Positions 39,698 to 48,934 of a stretch of DNA of 64,000 nt are shown piece by piece. The stretch covers positions 310,001 through 374,000 of the forward strand of contig JACRGD010000010.1 of assembly GCA_016212525.1 (NCBI GenBank), read 5' to 3'. Under the pieces are notes generated by a model. That model did not search any database, had not been told where the DNA came from, and worked only from the letters and a program-made list of their open reading frames with translations. Origin of the DNA: Microcaldota archaeon. GTDB taxonomy: Archaea > Micrarchaeota > Micrarchaeia > Anstonellales > Bilamarchaeaceae. Position 1 is the first letter of the stretch. The number at the start of each line of letters is the position of its first letter. The translations under genes were made by a program, and so were the position numbers.

Positions 39698-41437
39698 CTA
39701 AACGATTCTTCGTTCAGTAATAAGGACAACTATCCTAAGACCAAAGAGCAAACCTTCCTTGAGGGTATTTGCATATAGTTTGTAATGCCAGCTGTTTCTG
39801 TTGCTGATAGTTCCTAAAAGATCCTTAAATGCTTCTTTTTCACCAGGTCCCATCTTGGAATCAGTAACCTTTTTGTGTTCTTTTCCATCGATGACGGTTA
39901 CTTCTTCTTGCTTGCCGATCTGTTTTTTGGCCTGTTCATACCATGGCGGAAGCGATGAGCGTTTCTTGGCAATCGCAGATACGAAATCACCTAGACTCAG
40001 AGGTCTCTGGCTAATTTGTTTCTTTGCCAGTTCTTCTGCCTGCTCAGGAGTCATTCCCTTTTTGATCAGATCGTCTGCTTTCTTTCTTACTCCCATAAAT
40101 GCTTCCATCCACGGGACTGTTGCTGCTTCGTCGACTATTGCCTTGTGATCTGCAGAAGCATAACTAGTAGTTGCAAATGCCAATAACCAATAGGGGATAA
40201 ATGGTTGGCATGGCCTCTTTTTGGCATGCATCTGGAATATTGCCTTTCGAGATTCGTAATCCGGCTCTGGAATGTAGATCGTCTTACTGAAACGACCCGA
40301 TCGTCTAAGTGCCGGATCAACATCCCACGGCGCATTTGTAGCTGCGATAATGAGCATGTTTGAATTGTTGGCCTCTACACCGTCCATTTCATAGAGCATC
40401 TGATTTACTGCCATTTTCATGTACTGGGCTCCTTCACCCTGATCTCTTCGACCTCCAATCGCATCGACTTCATCAAAAAACAGGATGCATGGAGTGTTTT
40501 TTCTTCCCAGCTCGAACACTTTGTGAATGTTCTTTTCTGTATTACCGACGTACATGTCTAGCAGGTCTGAGAGTTTTGCGTTGATGAATCCGGCCTTACA
40601 TTCCCCCGCGGCTGCTTTTACTATGAATGTCTTACCACAACCAGGTGGACCGTACATAAGAATTCCACCACCTCCGAGTTTGCCGTACTTTCGTGCAAGC
40701 TCCGGGTCTCTCATTGGGTAGACGATGGATTTGCGAATCTCCTCTTTCATCTTGGTCATACCCGCAACGTCTTCAAACGTCATGTTGGGTTTTGAGAGCA
40801 TTTTGATATCTGCAGCTGCGCCTTCGCCGCTTTTTCCGTCTTTGCCATCTTGATCCTTTTTGGCCTTTGCACTCTCGAGGTGGGTTTTTGCTTCGGTTAA
40901 ATCTGGATTGAGCTTAAGCGCCTGTTCATAGTCTGCAATTGCACTTGCGATGCTTCCTGCATATTCGTGGGCAAGACCTCGCAGATGATATGCCTCAGCG
41001 AAGTCTGCCTTGAGTTCTATGACCTTGGAAAAGTCATCGATTGCCTTTTCATATTCTTCTATGGAAGCATAAGAAAGACCTCGATTATAGAATGCTTTTA
41101 GGTAATTCGGGTTTAGTTGGAGTGCCCGATCGTAATCTTTGACCGCGCTCTGGAAGTCCTGTTTTCGATAATACGCATCTCCGCGATTATTGTATATGAT
41201 AGGATTTTGGGGATCCAGTTCCATCGATTTTGCATAGTCTGCTATTGATTTTTCGAAATTCTTAAGCTGGTAATATGAGAGTGCCCGGTTAAAGAATGCC
41301 TCGGAAAAAACCGGATTAAGCAGTATGGCCATATTGTAATTTTGTATGGCCCGGTCGTAATCTCCTTTCTCGTAAAAATCATTTCCCATCTGATAATACA
41401 TTCTTGCGTCAGTTGGATTGGGTTTTCTCTCGGCCAT
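39698..41437 (-). CDS. TPR-AAA+ ATPase fusion
   Basis: Five TPR repeats (from about residues 12, 46, 80, 114 and 148) precede a charged linker and one AAA+ domain: Walker A GPPGCGKT at 263-270, Walker B ILFFDE at 318-323, sensor 1 Asn in AATNAP, and arginines in ALRRSGRF. The AAA core resembles the Vps4/katanin/Cdc48 group. The last 180 residues are helical and unrecognised. The TPR part presumably recruits client proteins for remodelling or unfolding. Fusion of TPR to this type of AAA domain is uncommon among well-studied archaea. Confidence 0.88.
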   Translation of the reverse strand: MAERKPNPTDARMYYQMGNDFYEKGDYDRAIQNYNMAILLNPVFSEAFFNRALSYYQLKNFEKSIADYAKSMELDPQNPIIYNNRGDAYYRKQDFQSAVKDYDRALQLNPNYLKAFYNRGLSYASIEEYEKAIDDFSKVIELKADFAEAYHLRGLAHEYAGSIASAIADYEQALKLNPDLTEAKTHLESAKAKKDQDGKDGKSGEGAAADIKMLSKPNMTFEDVAGMTKMKEEIRKSIVYPMRDPELARKYGKLGGGGILMYGPPGCGKTFIVKAAAGECKAGFINAKLSDLLDMYVGNTEKNIHKVFELGRKNTPCILFFDEVDAIGGRRDQGEGAQYMKMAVNQMLYEMDGVEANNSNMLIIAATNAPWDVDPALRRSGRFSKTIYIPEPDYESRKAIFQMHAKKRPCQPFIPYWLLAFATTSYASADHKAIVDEAATVPWMEAFMGVRKKADDLIKKGMTPEQAEELAKKQISQRPLSLGDFVSAIAKKRSSLPPWYEQAKKQIGKQEEVTVIDGKEHKKVTDSKMGPGEKEAFKDLLGTISNRNSWHYKLYANTLKEGLLFGLRIVVLITERRIV

Positions 41438-41573
41438 TTAACCACTTCTCGATGTAGCTATGTAGATGTTGTGCTACATTTATAAGGTTTGCAATTTTTG
41501 AAGCTTACTAACATCCCATATACAAAACCGATTTTGGGAGTATCTTTATAAAATTTGTTTCTTAATCGATAAC

Positions 41574-42383
41574 TTGGCGAGAATTATGTATCTAAAATCC
41601 ATCTTTGTCCTGGTTATCCTTTTTGGTCTAGTGTTTTGTGCTTCTCCCTCCTGGGTTCAAAGAGGAGTTGTTCTGACTTACAATGTCGGAAGCAGTCCGA
41701 CTACATTCACAGTAACGGGCGTTAGTGGGGAGCAGATCAGTATTGAAACACGCCAGGGATCATCCAGCACCACACATACGATCGTAGATAATTCAAGTGC
41801 AACTTACGGCCAGTTTTGGTTTGATCAAAACAGGCTTTCTGAAGCTTATCTGGGTCAGACGATAGGGGATTTTTCAGTTACTGATTCAAGCGACCAGACG
41901 TTTGCAGGCAAGGAGTGGCACACAATTACACTTGTCGGAACTCTAAGTGGTGCACGAACTACTAAAATTTTGGACATGGATACAGGCCTTCTTCTTCAGC
42001 AGAACGTTTCAGTTTCAGGTGCTCCTGCAGTCACCATATCCCAGATCGTTATTCCCGCGCTAAATATTCCTCCTGCTTCCGCATCGCCCCCACCCGCAAC
42101 TCCTTCATCCCCTCCTCAGGTTCCATCCAGCACACCCCCAGCTACGCCTACGTCCACCAGTAGCGGTACTCAACCTGCGAACCCTGGCCCTTCATCGAAT
42201 TCCTCAACTCCAACCGTTCCAAGTACACCTGCCGCTAACTACACCCCCTCAGATGCAAGTATTGCAGCAACAGTTCCATTTGCAACGGTAAGTGAAACTG
42301 ATAAAAAGTCAGGAAGCTGCTGTCTTCCAGCAATGATTCTGGTCATGCTTTTTGGTCTGGTATTTTTGAAAACCCGAAACTGA
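41574..42383 (+). CDS. Exported protein with Pro/Thr/Ser-rich stalk and C-terminal membrane anchor
   Basis: A signal peptide, then a beta-rich domain (about residues 25-165), a long Pro/Ser/Thr/Ala stalk (165-235), and a C-terminal helix after SGSCCLPA (MILVMLFGLVFLK). This is a typical archaeal surface protein layout, with the stalk probably glycosylated. TTTATAAA at about 41544 suggests a leaderless start at TTG 41574; ATG 41586 is the alternative. It ends 5 bp from a convergent desulfurase gene. Function unknown. Confidence 0.7.
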   Translation: MARIMYLKSIFVLVILFGLVFCASPSWVQRGVVLTYNVGSSPTTFTVTGVSGEQISIETRQGSSSTTHTIVDNSSATYGQFWFDQNRLSEAYLGQTIGDFSVTDSSDQTFAGKEWHTITLVGTLSGARTTKILDMDTGLLLQQNVSVSGAPAVTISQIVIPALNIPPASASPPPATPSSPPQVPSSTPPATPTSTSSGTQPANPGPSSNSSTPTVPSTPAANYTPSDASIAATVPFATVSETDKKSGSCCLPAMILVMLFGLVFLKTRN

Positions 42384-42387
42384 TTAA

Positions 42388-43575
42388 TCAACTGTAAAGT
42401 TTACCTATTTTTTCTAATTTTTCTCCGAATTTTTTTATGTCCTCTTGATCATTATAGAGGTAAGCGCTTGCTCTGACTGCGCCTTCTTTTGCGCCTATTG
42501 CTTCGAGAGCGATTTGGGCACAGAAGAATCCGCTTCTAAGTGCAATCCCCTGTTGATCTAACATGAGTGCTACTTCGTGGGGTTTGGCACCTTTAAAGTT
42601 AAATGAGACCAATGCACTTGCAGAAGATTCGTCTCCATAAACCTGAGCCCCTGCATTTTGAATGCAATTCACCATCTTCTTGCGCAGATCTTTCTCATGT
42701 TCTTCGATTTTTTGGATGCCTATTTTGGTCAAGTATTCAATTGCTGCACCAAAGCCGAAAATTCCTGAATAATTCTGGGTTCCTGCCTCAAATCTACTCT
42801 GGTCCGCTGCCCACTCGATCTTATTGAGCTCTACTTTTTTCACATTCCCCCCTCCGACTACCAAGGGACGTAATCCGGAGAGATCTTCTTTTCTACAAAC
42901 TAGTGCACCTACCCCCGTCGGACCAAGCATTTTATGGGCTGAAAATGCAATGAAATCAATGTTTTCCTTTTTCAGATCGCATTTGAAATGAGGAACTCCC
43001 TGTGCCCCATCTACGCATAATTTCGCTCCAAATTCGTGGGCCATTTTTCCGATCTCATCAACCTTTTGCCGCTTTCCGGTTGTGTTGTTAGCGTTATTTA
43101 AAACAATTAATGCCGTCTCTTTGTCTATTTTCTTGCGTATTTCTTCCTCCAGGTTGGAATCTGGATGTGAATTTTCGACTACTTCTAGTTTTATCTTGCC
43201 CCTATCACGCAATCTCATTAATGGAAGCAGAACTGCATGGTGTTCCATATTAGTTGTAATAACCTTATTTTTCTTAGAATAATCAAAGCCTGAGATCACT
43301 GTGTTTATGGCTTCAGTTGCATTTTTTGTCCATAGGGTTCCTTCAGAATCCCCACCTACAAATCCCGCAACTCTTTCTCGTATCTGATCAATTTTTTCTG
43401 TGGTTTCTCTTCCTTTTCTGTGTGAACTTCGATTTGCACATGCACCATATCGCTCATAATATTCAATTGCTGCATCAATGACCGGTCTTGGTTTTAGAGT
43501 TGTACATGCACTATCTAGATAAATCAAATCAGGATTATTTTTTAAAATTGGAAAGTCCGATCGTAAATCATTCAT
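42388..43575 (-). CDS. sufS: Cysteine desulfurase, SufS/CsdA type
   Basis: PLP enzyme that mobilises sulfur from cysteine for Fe-S clusters or thiolation. Motifs: NMEHHAVLLP (His on PLP), CVDGAQGVPH (Asp), SAHKMLGPTG (PLP Lys) and ALRSGFFCAQ with the persulfide Cys. The RSGxxC arrangement marks the group II (SufS) class. ATG 43575 overlaps the stop of the DsbA-like gene (ATGA). No SufB, SufC or SufD gene is nearby; coupling to a thiol oxidoreductase and a Cys-rich regulator points to redox or sulfur control. Confidence 0.93.
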   Translation of the reverse strand: MNDLRSDFPILKNNPDLIYLDSACTTLKPRPVIDAAIEYYERYGACANRSSHRKGRETTEKIDQIRERVAGFVGGDSEGTLWTKNATEAINTVISGFDYSKKNKVITTNMEHHAVLLPLMRLRDRGKIKLEVVENSHPDSNLEEEIRKKIDKETALIVLNNANNTTGKRQKVDEIGKMAHEFGAKLCVDGAQGVPHFKCDLKKENIDFIAFSAHKMLGPTGVGALVCRKEDLSGLRPLVVGGGNVKKVELNKIEWAADQSRFEAGTQNYSGIFGFGAAIEYLTKIGIQKIEEHEKDLRKKMVNCIQNAGAQVYGDESSASALVSFNFKGAKPHEVALMLDQQGIALRSGFFCAQIALEAIGAKEGAVRASAYLYNDQEDIKKFGEKLEKIGKLYS

Positions 43576-44525
43576 TTGCCCCACCATTGCCCTAGAGAAC
43601 AGCCTATTTGCTCAAAGAGGTTTTGATTTTCATTTATTACACATTTAAATTGCTCTACGGTTTTTGGTCCCACAATTGTTTTATTATTTATGAAAAAAGT
43701 AGGTGTTGCATACACATGGGAGTCTTTTCCCTGCTGAATATACCTGCTCAGGGCTGCATCTGTTTTGTTCTGATCATAGCAGCGGTTGAAATTAGACATG
43801 TTTATCCCTGCATTTTTGGCGAGATTTTTGATTGCCAAAACGCCATCAGTAGAGCAGATTTCCTGATGCCTAAATATCTCGGTTCTTAGTTCCCATGACT
43901 TATTCTGTTCATCTGCACATAGAACCGCCCGGGCCGCATCAAAGCTGCCATTGTGATTGGGTAGCGGGAATGGTTTGAAAACATAATATATGGAGTCATT
44001 GTACTCTCTTATGAGCTGTTGTATTGTGGGTTCTGCTTTTTTTGTATATGGACATGTAAAGCATCCAAATTCGACTATTTTTATTTCTGCATTTGGATCC
44101 CCAACAGCTATCCCGTCTAAAGTAGTGGGTGCTATGAGGTCTTTTGGTTCACTAAATCTCCCATAATCCCCGGTTATATCATTAAGTATGCATGCACCGG
44201 TTGCGTTTGGTCCTTCACAGTTCCCATATAAGTAAAAATTGTAGATTCCAAGGCCGCTATATGCCAGACTTCCAATAGTCAATAGAACAAAAATCCAAGA
44301 TAGTAGGGCGAACTGTTTGTTAATGATCTTCGCCAAAGCCGGCGAATACTTGAGTAGTTTTCCGACTATCTCCGATTTGATCTGATCGTCGAGTCCTGTA
44401 TCGCAGGGCTTTAACGTGAGTGTTTTGAATACGCATTCAAATCCCTTTTTGGCCAACGGCCTATATTTAGCCGAAAAAATAGACATAATTGAAAAAACTG
44501 CAAAAGCAATAATACACAGAACCAT
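43572..44525 (-). CDS. Membrane-anchored DsbA-like thiol oxidoreductase
   Basis: Two membrane helices (residues about 1-18 and 72-98) precede an exterior thioredoxin-fold domain. The active site is CFTC (Cys155, Cys158) in VEFGCFTCPYTKKAEP, with the cis-Pro in YATPTFFIN. Additional Cys residues outside may form structural disulfides. It probably introduces or rearranges disulfides in exported proteins, many of which in this window are Cys-rich. AGGTGA precedes ATG 44525, 4 bp after the regulator. Confidence 0.9.
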   Translation of the reverse strand: MVLCIIAFAVFSIMSIFSAKYRPLAKKGFECVFKTLTLKPCDTGLDDQIKSEIVGKLLKYSPALAKIINKQFALLSWIFVLLTIGSLAYSGLGIYNFYLYGNCEGPNATGACILNDITGDYGRFSEPKDLIAPTTLDGIAVGDPNAEIKIVEFGCFTCPYTKKAEPTIQQLIREYNDSIYYVFKPFPLPNHNGSFDAARAVLCADEQNKSWELRTEIFRHQEICSTDGVLAIKNLAKNAGINMSNFNRCYDQNKTDAALSRYIQQGKDSHVYATPTFFINNKTIVGPKTVEQFKCVINENQNLFEQIGCSLGQWWGK

Positions 44526-44529
44526 AATT

Positions 44530-44931
44530 TCACCTGCACGCGATACATGCGGGCCGCATGATCTCTTTGGGTTGTGTTAATTGCCTCATCTTGAGCTGAT
44601 TGCAGGTTTCCCGCAAAGAGCATTGTGAACAAACTATACTATCTAGTAACAAGAAGATCTGTGGAACGATCACTTCGTTGATCGAATAAATTCTTCGATT
44701 GGACACTTTTTTACATCTTACCAGATCTGCCTTGGTTAACCTGGAGAGATTATGCGAAATCAGAGTTCTTTCCTTATTTAGTGTTTTTGCAAGTTCGCTA
44801 ACACTGAGCGACCTTATTGCAAGCTCCTGTAATATTCGTACTCTTAACCGATTGGCAAGAGCAGAGAAAAAAATCGTACAAAATCCTGCTCTTCCCACAA
44901 TTCGTTGTTTTTCTTTTTTATCATCTGGCAT
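44530..44931 (-). CDS. ArsR-family regulator with Cys-rich tail
   Basis: Winged-helix DNA-binding core: FFSALANRLRVRILQELAI, SVSELAKTLNKERTLISHNLSRL, then a wing ending RRIYSIN. Cys residues lie at 18, 73, 101, 104, 110, 129 and 132 (CSQCSLRETC and ACIACR), suited to metal or Fe-S sensing. It starts 1 nt beyond the stop of the PH-domain gene and precedes dsbA-like and sufS. Likely senses metal or redox state and controls this operon (inference). Confidence 0.82.
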   Translation of the reverse strand: MPDDKKEKQRIVGRAGFCTIFFSALANRLRVRILQELAIRSLSVSELAKTLNKERTLISHNLSRLTKADLVRCKKVSNRRIYSINEVIVPQIFLLLDSIVCSQCSLRETCNQLKMRQLTQPKEIMRPACIACR

Positions 44932-44932
44932 A

Positions 44933-45631
44933 TCATTTCCTCTTTTTTGCAGGTACATGTTTCCATTTTGATTCTACTTTACGAAGTTGTTCGGTTATTG
45001 GATTGATCTGAATGCTGTCGATTACAGTTGGTTCTACTGTTTGAGTTCCACCTTTTATGGACTCTTTTATCTCCTGCAACTCCCTGACTATTTTTTCAAG
45101 TTCTGCTTCCATCTTTGGCATATACTCTTTTTCTACTTTTTGGCCGTTTCTGGCATCCTGTATTTTTTCTATTATTTCTGAAACAAGGCTCGCATCGTTT
45201 GAAATGCCCGGAAGGGAGATCTCGTTTTTGATTCCTTTTAGTGCGGCAGTTTCTATGTTTAGCGTTCCAAGTCCAAGCAGAACATCGACCAGGTCTCGAG
45301 AAACCGTAACATCTTGTATTTTTTCATAGGGAATCACATATCTTATCTTTTCTATGATACCTTTTTGGATTAAAAAATCTTTTTCTCTTAATGCATATAC
45401 AAATTTTTGATAATGCAATTCTGCCATTACCAAAGGGATAGTTAGTACTATTATCCCTCCGATAAATATTGAAAGCTGAACATACCCCTGATATTCTGAT
45501 GGAAGAAAATAAGTTAGAGCAAAAAGAAAAACAATTCCGGGGATCAAAAGGATTGTTTTTTCTACATACCAACGAATTCGGATCTTTGAATCCAACTTTC
45601 TTGCAAGCGGTACGTTCTCTCGAATTAACAC
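44933..45631 (-). CDS. PH-like (bPH2/DUF304) membrane protein with coiled-coil tail
   Basis: Two membrane helices (TILLIPGIVFLFALTYFL and VQLSIFIGGIIVLTIPLV) are followed by the bPH2 domain (FLIQKGIIEKIRYVIPYEKIQDVTVSRDLVDVLLG region, with LNIETAALKG). A helical coiled-coil segment (EAELEKIVRELQEIKESI) and a basic end follow. Start is GTG 45631 behind GGAGGTG. The family is common in membrane proteins of unclear role. Operon with the ArsR-type regulator. Confidence 0.85.
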   Translation of the reverse strand: MLIRENVPLARKLDSKIRIRWYVEKTILLIPGIVFLFALTYFLPSEYQGYVQLSIFIGGIIVLTIPLVMAELHYQKFVYALREKDFLIQKGIIEKIRYVIPYEKIQDVTVSRDLVDVLLGLGTLNIETAALKGIKNEISLPGISNDASLVSEIIEKIQDARNGQKVEKEYMPKMEAELEKIVRELQEIKESIKGGTQTVEPTVIDSIQINPITEQLRKVESKWKHVPAKKRK

Positions 45632-45777
45632 GTTTCCACCTCCACCATTCTAGTCCGTGAATAACTATTCACACAACATTTATTATCTCTTGCTGCAGGA
45701 GGGATTTTTGTATTCTATCTAAAGCCAGTAATTATTGATAGTAGTTATTTGATTAAAGAAAAGATAAAAGGTGAACC

Positions 45778-46236
45778 TTATTCTGGTCTTTCTCGTTCTA
45801 TGTGGAGTCTAGCAACTCCACCAGTAGGGTTTGGTTCGGAACTAACTTTGAGTCTAACCCAACTACCAAAATAGGATGCATCTGCGATGTCCTCTTCAGT
45901 AATTGGATATCTGACAATTTCAACAATCTCGCTCTTTCCCTGCGGTCCATTTACTGCAAGAACTATTTCGCCCCCCTGTCCTACTGACCTGGTTCTAAAG
46001 TACTCAGTATTTTTGGGCACAAAGACATCGGTTGAAATCGAAGAATTGGTCCCTAAACTTCCTACCGAATTAGCCATATATGCAAGACGGAAGACTGCCA
46101 GCTCTGCCTGATATGAAGCGATCTGGGCATTTGATTCACTGGCTTTGAAATATACCAGAACTAACAGAGGAATGAAAATTAACAGAACTAGTCCTATGAT
46201 AATCATTAATTCTGTGCTTACTTGGCCTTTTTTCAT
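45778..46236 (-). CDS. Pilin-like protein with class III signal peptide
   Basis: The N-terminus MKKGQVSTELMIIIGLVLLIF is a class III signal sequence: basic residues, cleavage expected before QVSTE, then a hydrophobic stalk. Such proteins are processed by an archaeal type IV prepilin peptidase (EppA-like) and assembled into pili. The exterior part is about 120 residues. ATG 46236 follows GGAGAT; a longer frame upstream has no such features. No assembly ATPase is in the window. Confidence 0.85.
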   Translation of the reverse strand: MKKGQVSTELMIIIGLVLLIFIPLLVLVYFKASESNAQIASYQAELAVFRLAYMANSVGSLGTNSSISTDVFVPKNTEYFRTRSVGQGGEIVLAVNGPQGKSEIVEIVRYPITEEDIADASYFGSWVRLKVSSEPNPTGGVARLHIERERPE

Positions 46237-46316
46237 ACTTATCTCCGCAGATATATGCAACGATAGATAATTAAAGGCCAATGAAAAAGAGAAAAGAAAA
46301 AATCTCAAGAGATTGT

Positions 46317-47420
46317 TTATGCTTCGATGCCACCCTTTCGGACACGGGGTTTCTCTTTCCTCGAATCCTTCTTCTTTCGAAGCAATGTTGCAAGTTCAGC
46401 GCATGCAGCCGCAACCGCTTCCTTTAATTCAGGTGCTTCTTCATGTAATGATATTTTACCCTCGTTTGTCTCCAAATGGAGAGAAACTTCAAAGACGGAT
46501 TTGTCTTCTTTTACATGGACCTGAACGTTCTTGACATTGAGCGTAGCCGCAAACCTCGAAACTGCATGCTCGACCGTATCGATAATGAACTGATGGTATC
46601 CCATATTTTCCTTGCCAAGTCCCGAGATGTTTATGCTCAGTTTTGCAGGTTTGTCTGCAGAGAGTGATTTGAATATGTCCAGTGCGCTAAGTATTCCAAC
46701 GGGTTTGTTGGAAGAAGAGACGATGATGAGTTCTGAAGCGTTGGATTTTATCATCTTGTCCGCGGCCTGCTCGAGCGAAACGGTATCTAATACAGAGTGT
46801 ATGCCCATTCGGGTAACTTGCTCCACATTTAGTTGATCTATATCTGCGATTTCTGCAGAGCGGTCCATTTTGCCTCCTGATGAGCGATTCATGCTTGCGG
46901 TTGCAAAGTCAGATGCCCATAGTAGGCCTCTAGGATAGCCTTTATCATTTGTAACTAGTAATTTGTGCGTATTCTTCTCCTTCATAATTGCTTTTGCTTT
47001 TGAGACCTTTTCCTTCTCGCTAATCGACCATACGGGCGAACTGACAAGCTCCATAAGCGATTTTGCCGGAAGCACTCCTTCGTTTACAATCTCAGTTAGG
47101 ACATCTGCCCTGCCAATTACACCTACGGGTGCATCTGTGTTAGAAACTACTGGGAGAAAGTGATAATTGCCCAAAAGAAATGCGTCTACGTGCTGCACTA
47201 GTGATGCTGATTCGGCTATCACCGGTGGCTTTAGTGCGATTGAATCACACTTGACTTTTGTTGCATCCCGTACTCCGTGGAAAGCTACGCTCTGGGAATC
47301 CAAAGTACCGTAATATTTCCCATCTTTTACCAGAATTACTGTTTCGTGGTCATTAAGTTTTGCCGTTGCCTTCGAAAGGACTTCATTGCAATCCAGAACT
47401 AAAGTTTGCCTGATTTTCAT
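46317..47420 (-). CDS. CBS-domain protein with HPF-like C-terminus
   Basis: Four CBS motifs (two Bateman modules) cover residues about 1-255; nucleotide-binding examples are SEKEKVSKAKAIMKEKNTHK and SNKPVGILSALDIFKSL. The last 105 residues resemble a ribosome hibernation (HPF/RaiA) fold: KNVQVHVKEDKSVFEVSLHL, ISLHEEAPELKEAVAAACAEL, then a Lys-rich end. This suggests ribosome binding controlled by adenosine nucleotides (inference). ATG 47420 follows GGGTG; the longer frame adds MSF. Confidence 0.75.
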   Translation of the reverse strand: MKIRQTLVLDCNEVLSKATAKLNDHETVILVKDGKYYGTLDSQSVAFHGVRDATKVKCDSIALKPPVIAESASLVQHVDAFLLGNYHFLPVVSNTDAPVGVIGRADVLTEIVNEGVLPAKSLMELVSSPVWSISEKEKVSKAKAIMKEKNTHKLLVTNDKGYPRGLLWASDFATASMNRSSGGKMDRSAEIADIDQLNVEQVTRMGIHSVLDTVSLEQAADKMIKSNASELIIVSSSNKPVGILSALDIFKSLSADKPAKLSINISGLGKENMGYHQFIIDTVEHAVSRFAATLNVKNVQVHVKEDKSVFEVSLHLETNEGKISLHEEAPELKEAVAAACAELATLLRKKKDSRKEKPRVRKGGIEA

Positions 47421-47480
47421 AAAAGACACCCAATTGATTTTGCGATACTAAATTAAAAGATATATCTTATAATTAATATC

Positions 47481-48284
47481 ATGACTAGTAATCCTCTTTC
47501 TCTCTCTTATTTCGAAAAAATCGTTCAAAAGCCCACATGGAAAGAGATTCTTCTTGATCTTATTGCGACAAACAAGATTGATCCATGGAATCTGGACATA
47601 AAGGTTCTTTCGGATGCGTTTACGAATCACATAAAAAAGATGGAAAAACTTGATTTCGCGCTCGAGGCGAATGTGATTCTTGCCGCGGCTATTTTACTCA
47701 AGTATAAGAGCGAGTATCTGCGTTCTTTTGCATATCCTCCAGAGCCGACTCAGGACACGCTTATGGACTATCTGCCTCCAGAGGAATTTGGAACGATCCC
47801 GCAATTGACAATTGCCGCGCGGATTCCACCCCGTCGACCGATAACTCTGCCTGAACTTCTTGCCGAAATGGAGAAAGTAATCAAATATGATCAGAGCGAT
47901 CGGATTCATATTCCAAAAGGTTCTATTGATGAGACTATCGATTTTGTTATCGATCAGAAAAATATCGAGGGCGAAATCGATCAGATCTACCAGCGCATAG
48001 GTCAGGTTAAGGATTCTGAAAATCTAGTCGTTTTTTCGCAACTAACAAAAGATCTCCAACCTTTTGAGGTTGTCTATTCTCTTTTATGTTTGTTATATCT
48101 TGTTCAGCAAGAAAAGATTGAGTTAACCCAGGATCAGATGTTTGGAGAGATCTTTATCCGCTATTTTGATGCGAAAGACAAATCCGAGCGAAAGATAGAA
48201 ACTTTGGTTGAGACTCCGATTGTAGCCGATGAATCCGATTCTTCTGGCGAATCCACTGGAGAGGAAGAACTCAAAGAAGACTAA
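47481..48284 (+). CDS. scpA: ScpA-like segregation and condensation protein (kleisin)
   Basis: The kleisin subunit linking SMC heads during chromosome organisation. The N-terminal signature is KPTWKEILLDLIATNKIDPWNLDI, followed by LEANVILAAAILLKYKSEYL. The C-terminal winged-helix part includes VVYSLLCLLYLVQQEKIEL and ends in an acidic tail. Length (267 aa) fits archaeal ScpA. TTATAATTA lies just upstream. It is convergent with sepF. Confidence 0.92.
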   Translation: MTSNPLSLSYFEKIVQKPTWKEILLDLIATNKIDPWNLDIKVLSDAFTNHIKKMEKLDFALEANVILAAAILLKYKSEYLRSFAYPPEPTQDTLMDYLPPEEFGTIPQLTIAARIPPRRPITLPELLAEMEKVIKYDQSDRIHIPKGSIDETIDFVIDQKNIEGEIDQIYQRIGQVKDSENLVVFSQLTKDLQPFEVVYSLLCLLYLVQQEKIELTQDQMFGEIFIRYFDAKDKSERKIETLVETPIVADESDSSGESTGEEELKED

Positions 48285-48355
48285 TTATTAGTTTAAAATT
48301 AAAAATTTCCAGAAAGAGAACTCTATAAAGAGAAAATTAGAATAAAAAGATAAAA

Positions 48356-48739
48356 TTACTCAAGCATCTGCTTGGTTGGTTTTGGCTTTGACTTTACAAT
48401 TTTTACATTTCCTGGAGTCAAGAGCAACATGTCTGGAGGCAATACTGCCAAGTCGCCATTAAGTTTTGCAGAGTTTGCCCGCAATTTTGCGATAATAGAC
48501 TTTAGTCTGTTTGGCTGCTTGGAAATTGGAGTCATATTGAGAATTATGATGTTCTTTTTACCTAGTTCGCCCATTGCAATATCTGCATCGCCTTCATTTC
48601 TCAAATCAATTCGCTTGACGTAGAAATCCGCTGGTGGGCTAACTGCATCTCCTTCTGACTGCATTACTTCTTCCAAATCAGGCACTTCAACGTTGTCTGA
48701 TGAATTCTTTCCACCCAATAGTTTGTCAAAAAATCCCAT
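48356..48739 (-). CDS. sepF: SepF cell-division protein
   Basis: Membrane anchor of FtsZ in archaea that lack FtsA. The N-terminus MGFFDKLLGGK is the amphipathic membrane-binding helix. The core (KRIDLRNEGDADIAMGELG, NIIILNMTPISKQ, GDLAVLPPDMLLLTP) is the SepF/DUF552 fold. GGTGATC before ATG 48739 decides the start. FtsZ itself is not in the window. Confidence 0.93.
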   Translation of the reverse strand: MGFFDKLLGGKNSSDNVEVPDLEEVMQSEGDAVSPPADFYVKRIDLRNEGDADIAMGELGKKNIIILNMTPISKQPNRLKSIIAKLRANSAKLNGDLAVLPPDMLLLTPGNVKIVKSKPKPTKQMLE

Positions 48740-48934
48740 TCTGATCACCGAATCATTAGAACATAAGGTTCTGACTAGATTTCGAGCAATTAATTTTTAA
48801 ATGTGATTTGGTCTTTTTGAGATTCTTTATAAATTGGTCTTGGTTTTGAGTGTTGGAAAAATTACGTCATTTGCAGGAATTTTGAGGAATTATAACAACG
48901 AGTTTATAAACGGTATTAAGAAAAATGAAAAAAT

